Origin: an uncultured Collinsella sp.
Lineage (GTDB): Bacteria; Actinomycetota; Coriobacteriia; Coriobacteriales; Coriobacteriaceae
Assembly (NCBI GenBank): GCA_900751695.1
Contig: CAADSS010000020.1
Location: 1 to 21,643 of the forward strand
Length of the DNA stretch: 21,643 bases
Direction: 5' to 3'
This document shows, piece by piece, positions 19,114-21,643 of this stretch (its first letter is position 1; every line of letters begins with the position of its first letter). Below the pieces are notes generated by a model. That model saw nothing but the letters and a program-made list of their open reading frames with translations, searched no databases and was not told the DNA's origin. The position numbers were made by a program, and so were the translations under genes.

Positions 19114-20880
19114 TTACTCCTGCTCGGACTCCTCAGCCTGCTTACGGCTGCGGATGAGGTGCGCCACGCCAATGCACAGCACCGCGCCACCAGCGATCCA
19201 AGTGAAGGTCACGCCGTTGAGACCGGTGAGCGGGAGGTTGGAGCCCTTCTGGTCGGTGACAGTGAGGTGTACCTTGCCGTCGACGGTTCCAGTAGGTGCG
19301 GAAGTCGACTGGACGAGATTGTCATAGGTTCCCTCGGGAAAATTGCACCCAGGATTGAAAGGATTGCCGTTAGTGGGCAGGTCAGTGTTCGTGATGGCAA
19401 ACGTGATGCCAACGGCTGCGGAGTTGTTGTAGCCAGGCGCAGGCTTAACCTCCTTGAGGATATAGGTACCCTCGTCGAGACCGACGACGCTGATCTTACC
19501 ATCGGAGGTGGTAGTCAGTATTGCATCGTTCTGATTTGACGTCGTGGTACCGTCTGCCTTGATAAATTTGCCGGAGCCTTTCTCCTGCAGTGTGAACTGA
19601 ACGCCTTCGAGGGTCTTGTGCTCGCCATTCTCGTCCTTGTCGCTACCGACCTTGGTAACATCGATACCATAGGTGTAGTCGTAGGCCGGATGGTCAACCG
19701 TGGTACCGGTGCCGTTGGTGTGCGGGTTGTTGGAATAGGTCAACATGACATTGTTCACCTGGGCCTTGCCGAGCATATCCGCGTTAATCTTGTCAGCATC
19801 CAGTTTTGCCTCATAGTTCACATAGACTGTCGAACTACCGTCAACGGTAATGGGAGTGCCATGCGTATCCCTTGCTTCTTTGAGGTTTTCGAAGGAAACA
19901 GTGAGCGTATTCGTGCTTTCCCCCGGGGCATAGGTCGCACTGTAGCAAGCGGGATCTACGACTGAATCGTCAATCTTGACCTCAACGACCGGGTTATTTC
20001 CACTAAGATTCGGCACCATCGTGCTGGGAAGCTTGTCGGTGAAAGTGTAGCTGTACATCTTGTACGTATTAATGTTGCTTGCAACAGTGCCGGCAAGCTG
20101 ATATTTAATCAGCTGATCGGAGGCAGAGTCGGCAGCTTTGTTGGCAGCAGTGAAAACGGTTTTATTAACGTCCGTAACAAATTTATCGCCCTTGTCATCC
20201 ATGACGGCCTTGGTCACGTTGGGGACGCTCTTCTTGGGGGCTACATTAACGTCAGAGCCACCGACGATGGTGAAAATCGGCGAAGTGTACGCGTCAGTAT
20301 TGCCGGTCTTACTGGGCACATCGGTCACGAAAAGCCAGTAGCCTTGGTCCAGACTCTCAAAGTTACCCTTGCTGGAATCGCTCGGTTTTGTCCAGGTTAG
20401 AGCCGAGTTCTCAAGTGCGGCAGCAATCTTATCCAACGTGGAGTCAGCGTCAACCTTGGCAGTCTGACCAACTTTATTACCGGCATAATCGTTAATGTAC
20501 TTAGCCCAAGCCTGAGCGCTTGTATCCGTAGGAGCTCCATCGGCGCGAGTTCCATCGGCGCGAGTAAATGCACCGATCACAGCATCTTGAACTTTAGGCG
20601 ATGCCCAAGCAATGTCGGAAAGTGTCTTGTCGCCAGTCCAAACGCCCTCATCCTTATTCTGTGTGACCGTCGCCTTGAAAATCTGGATGCCCTTGAAAGA
20701 TGTGTCGGCATATTCAGCAGTGCCAGGGTCAGCGATAAACACCTTGCCCTTCTCCGTAGCCACCGTTGGCACACCCTCAGCAAACGCCATGGTCACCGGG
20801 GCCATGACTCCGCCGAAGCTCAGCGCTGCTGTGAGGCCGGCGGTTACTGCCAGGCGTGCGATGTTCTTGCTCATGCTCAT
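19114..20880 (-). CDS. LPXTG-anchored major pilin with isopeptide-type domains
   Basis: Surface pilin of 588 residues. Signal peptide MSMSKNIARLAVTAGLTAAL to about AFA (residue 34), then pilin domains of the Gram-positive SpaA/FimA type. A likely pilin-motif lysine lies in VNVAPKKSVPNVTK, a variant without the usual YPK tyrosine. An E-box YILKEVKPAPGY near the C-terminus marks an intramolecular isopeptide domain. The sorting signal is LPLTG at 549-553, then a membrane helix and a charged tail RSRKQ. The ATG at 20880 is preferred, with GAGGA 7 nt upstream; the frame reaches 20946 without such a site. It follows the surface protein at 20989 and is probably polymerised by the sortase at 17154. 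Confidence 0.93.
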   Translation of the reverse strand: MSMSKNIARLAVTAGLTAALSFGGVMAPVTMAFAEGVPTVATEKGKVFIADPGTAEYADTSFKGIQIFKATVTQNKDEGVWTGDKTLSDIAWASPKVQDAVIGAFTRADGTRADGAPTDTSAQAWAKYINDYAGNKVGQTAKVDADSTLDKIAAALENSALTWTKPSDSSKGNFESLDQGYWLFVTDVPSKTGNTDAYTSPIFTIVGGSDVNVAPKKSVPNVTKAVMDDKGDKFVTDVNKTVFTAANKAADSASDQLIKYQLAGTVASNINTYKMYSYTFTDKLPSTMVPNLSGNNPVVEVKIDDSVVDPACYSATYAPGESTNTLTVSFENLKEARDTHGTPITVDGSSTVYVNYEAKLDADKINADMLGKAQVNNVMLTYSNNPHTNGTGTTVDHPAYDYTYGIDVTKVGSDKDENGEHKTLEGVQFTLQEKGSGKFIKADGTTTSNQNDAILTTTSDGKISVVGLDEGTYILKEVKPAPGYNNSAAVGITFAITNTDLPTNGNPFNPGCNFPEGTYDNLVQSTSAPTGTVDGKVHLTVTDQKGSNLPLTGLNGVTFTWIAGGAVLCIGVAHLIRSRKQAEESEQE

Positions 20881-20923
20881 CTTCTTTTCCTCTGCTTTCT
20901 GCTCGAATTCCATTTGATCTAAA

Positions 20924-20940
20924 TCTGTCTGTCTGTGTCT
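20924..20940. repeat. CTGT tetranucleotide run before the pilin gene
   Basis: TCTGTCTGTCTGTGTCT, about four units, in the leader between the two surface-protein genes. Such runs can vary in length. A hairpin GCCCC/GGGGC (20964-20982) lies just upstream in the transcript, with no T-run. Confidence 0.6.
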
Positions 20941-20988
20941 TAGCATCTACTTCGCTACGTCTCGCCCCGCTCTCTGTGGGGCTGCCAG

Positions 20989-21643
20989 CTACTCTTTATG
21001 GCTGCCACCTCCCCGCTTGACCAGGAGCGCGACCACGATGAGCGCGGCTCCGGCGACCGCTGCGGCGGCCGCGGCGTACATTGCCATATCGCCAGTCGAG
21101 GGCATAAAGCCTCCGGTGGTAATGCTAGGGGGTGTGCCGGTGGGCGTGTTGATGAGCGACGCCTCCAGGCTGCCCGTCGACCCGTCCGCGCTGTCGGCGC
21201 GTAGGGGCGACTCGGCCGTGATGGTGAGCTTGGGCTTGGCGGCGGCCACCTGGTCGACGTCCAGGCCCTCGGCCTTGACCGTCACGGAGCGCGTGCCCTC
21301 AAAGGCGGTGTAGCCCTTGGGCGCCTTGAGCTCGCGGACCTCCAGCTTGCCCGAGTCCACGCCCGAGACGGTCACGCGGCCGTCCTCGCCCGTGGTGACG
21401 GTGGCCTTGCCCTCCGCATCCCACGTGCCGTCGGCCGCCAGCGTGCGGCCGCGGTCGTCGGTGATGCTCAGGACCGCCCCGGCAAGCGGCTTGTCGCCGT
21501 CGCTGCCGCGCTTGGTAAGCGCGAGATCCCAGGTGTAGGCGCACGCATCGTCGCTCGGCGTGCGGGTGAAGCCGGCGTCGCCGGACTGGTCGGCAAAGGG
21601 AGAGCGCGGGTAGCGCAGGTAGACCTCGTTGGGGTTGCCCTTC
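20989..21643 (-). CDS. Surface protein with SpaA-like domain, C-terminal part only
   Basis: The frame enters from the right edge and holds the last 217 residues. A SpaA-type repeat domain runs from LALTKRGSDGDKPLAGAVL to the E-box LEVRELKAPKGYTAF. The end carries a sorting signal of variant form, MPSTG, then a membrane helix of about 20 residues (MYAAAAAAVAGAALIVVALL) and KRGGGSHKE. It is probably the tip adhesin or a minor pilin, encoded upstream of the major pilin in the same direction with a gap of 108 nt. The N-terminus with any adhesive domain is outside the window. Confidence 0.9.
   Translation of the reverse strand, partial: KGNPNEVYLRYPRSPFADQSGDAGFTRTPSDDACAYTWDLALTKRGSDGDKPLAGAVLSITDDRGRTLAADGTWDAEGKATVTTGEDGRVTVSGVDSGKLEVRELKAPKGYTAFEGTRSVTVKAEGLDVDQVAAAKPKLTITAESPLRADSADGSTGSLEASLINTPTGTPPSITTGGFMPSTGDMAMYAAAAAAVAGAALIVVALLVKRGGGSHKE

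Overview
The window is GC-rich bacterial DNA from a Gram-positive actinobacterium, most consistent with Collinsella or a close relative in the Coriobacteriia. The signs are high GC in third codon positions, glmM next to rplM-rpsI, a gatCAB operon, sortase-anchored pili, a DUF6110-like/P-type ATPase pair and many short intergenic dyad repeats. The taxon is inferred from gene content and style, not from a database match. Most genes lie on the minus strand; the long plus-strand frames opposite them are shadows.

Region by region. 1-2028: partial glmM, then rpsI and rplM, read leftward from a strong promoter at 2095-2122. 2186-3064: a patatin-like lipase. 3065-3650: no gene, but a 62-bp tandem dyad repeat, fragments of the tmRNA 3' end and a terminator. 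3651-4014: tmRNA. 4254-4688: an unrecognised 144-residue protein. 4747-5680: a type II toxin-antitoxin pair (RelB/DinJ-like antitoxin, PIN toxin) with a promoter carrying three GCTAGC sites. 5755-8094: a small DUF6110-like membrane protein followed by a P1B-like metal ATPase. 8290-12993: a two-subunit ABC exporter and a divergent AraC-family regulator. 12994-13349: gene-free repeats. 13350-16851: gatC-gatA-gatB, with an insertion in GatB. 16852-17153: more repeats. 17154-18092: class C-like sortase. 18093-19113: a duplicated small-RNA/small-peptide cassette. 19114-21643: major pilin and the C-terminus of a larger surface protein.

How the genes work together. The two surface proteins and the sortase look like a pilus locus, but a terminator and the duplicated cassette separate the pilin unit from the sortase. 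The AraC regulator, ABC exporter and ATPase/DUF6110 unit may form one regulon: nearly the same dyad (core AGCCATGGCT with GTY/RAC-type flanks) lies upstream of both minus-strand transport units. Transfer-RNA amidation, ribosomal proteins and tmRNA supply the housekeeping background.

The best candidate for something undescribed is 18211-18945. A plus-strand promoter-like dyad leads to a predicted RNA of about 100 nt. It ends in a terminator shared with a convergent 49-residue hydrophobic-basic peptide gene that has an excellent ribosome binding site. The module is repeated 480 bp away with the peptide gene beheaded but the RNA part intact. The layout resembles convergent type I toxin-antitoxin systems, but no homology is claimed.
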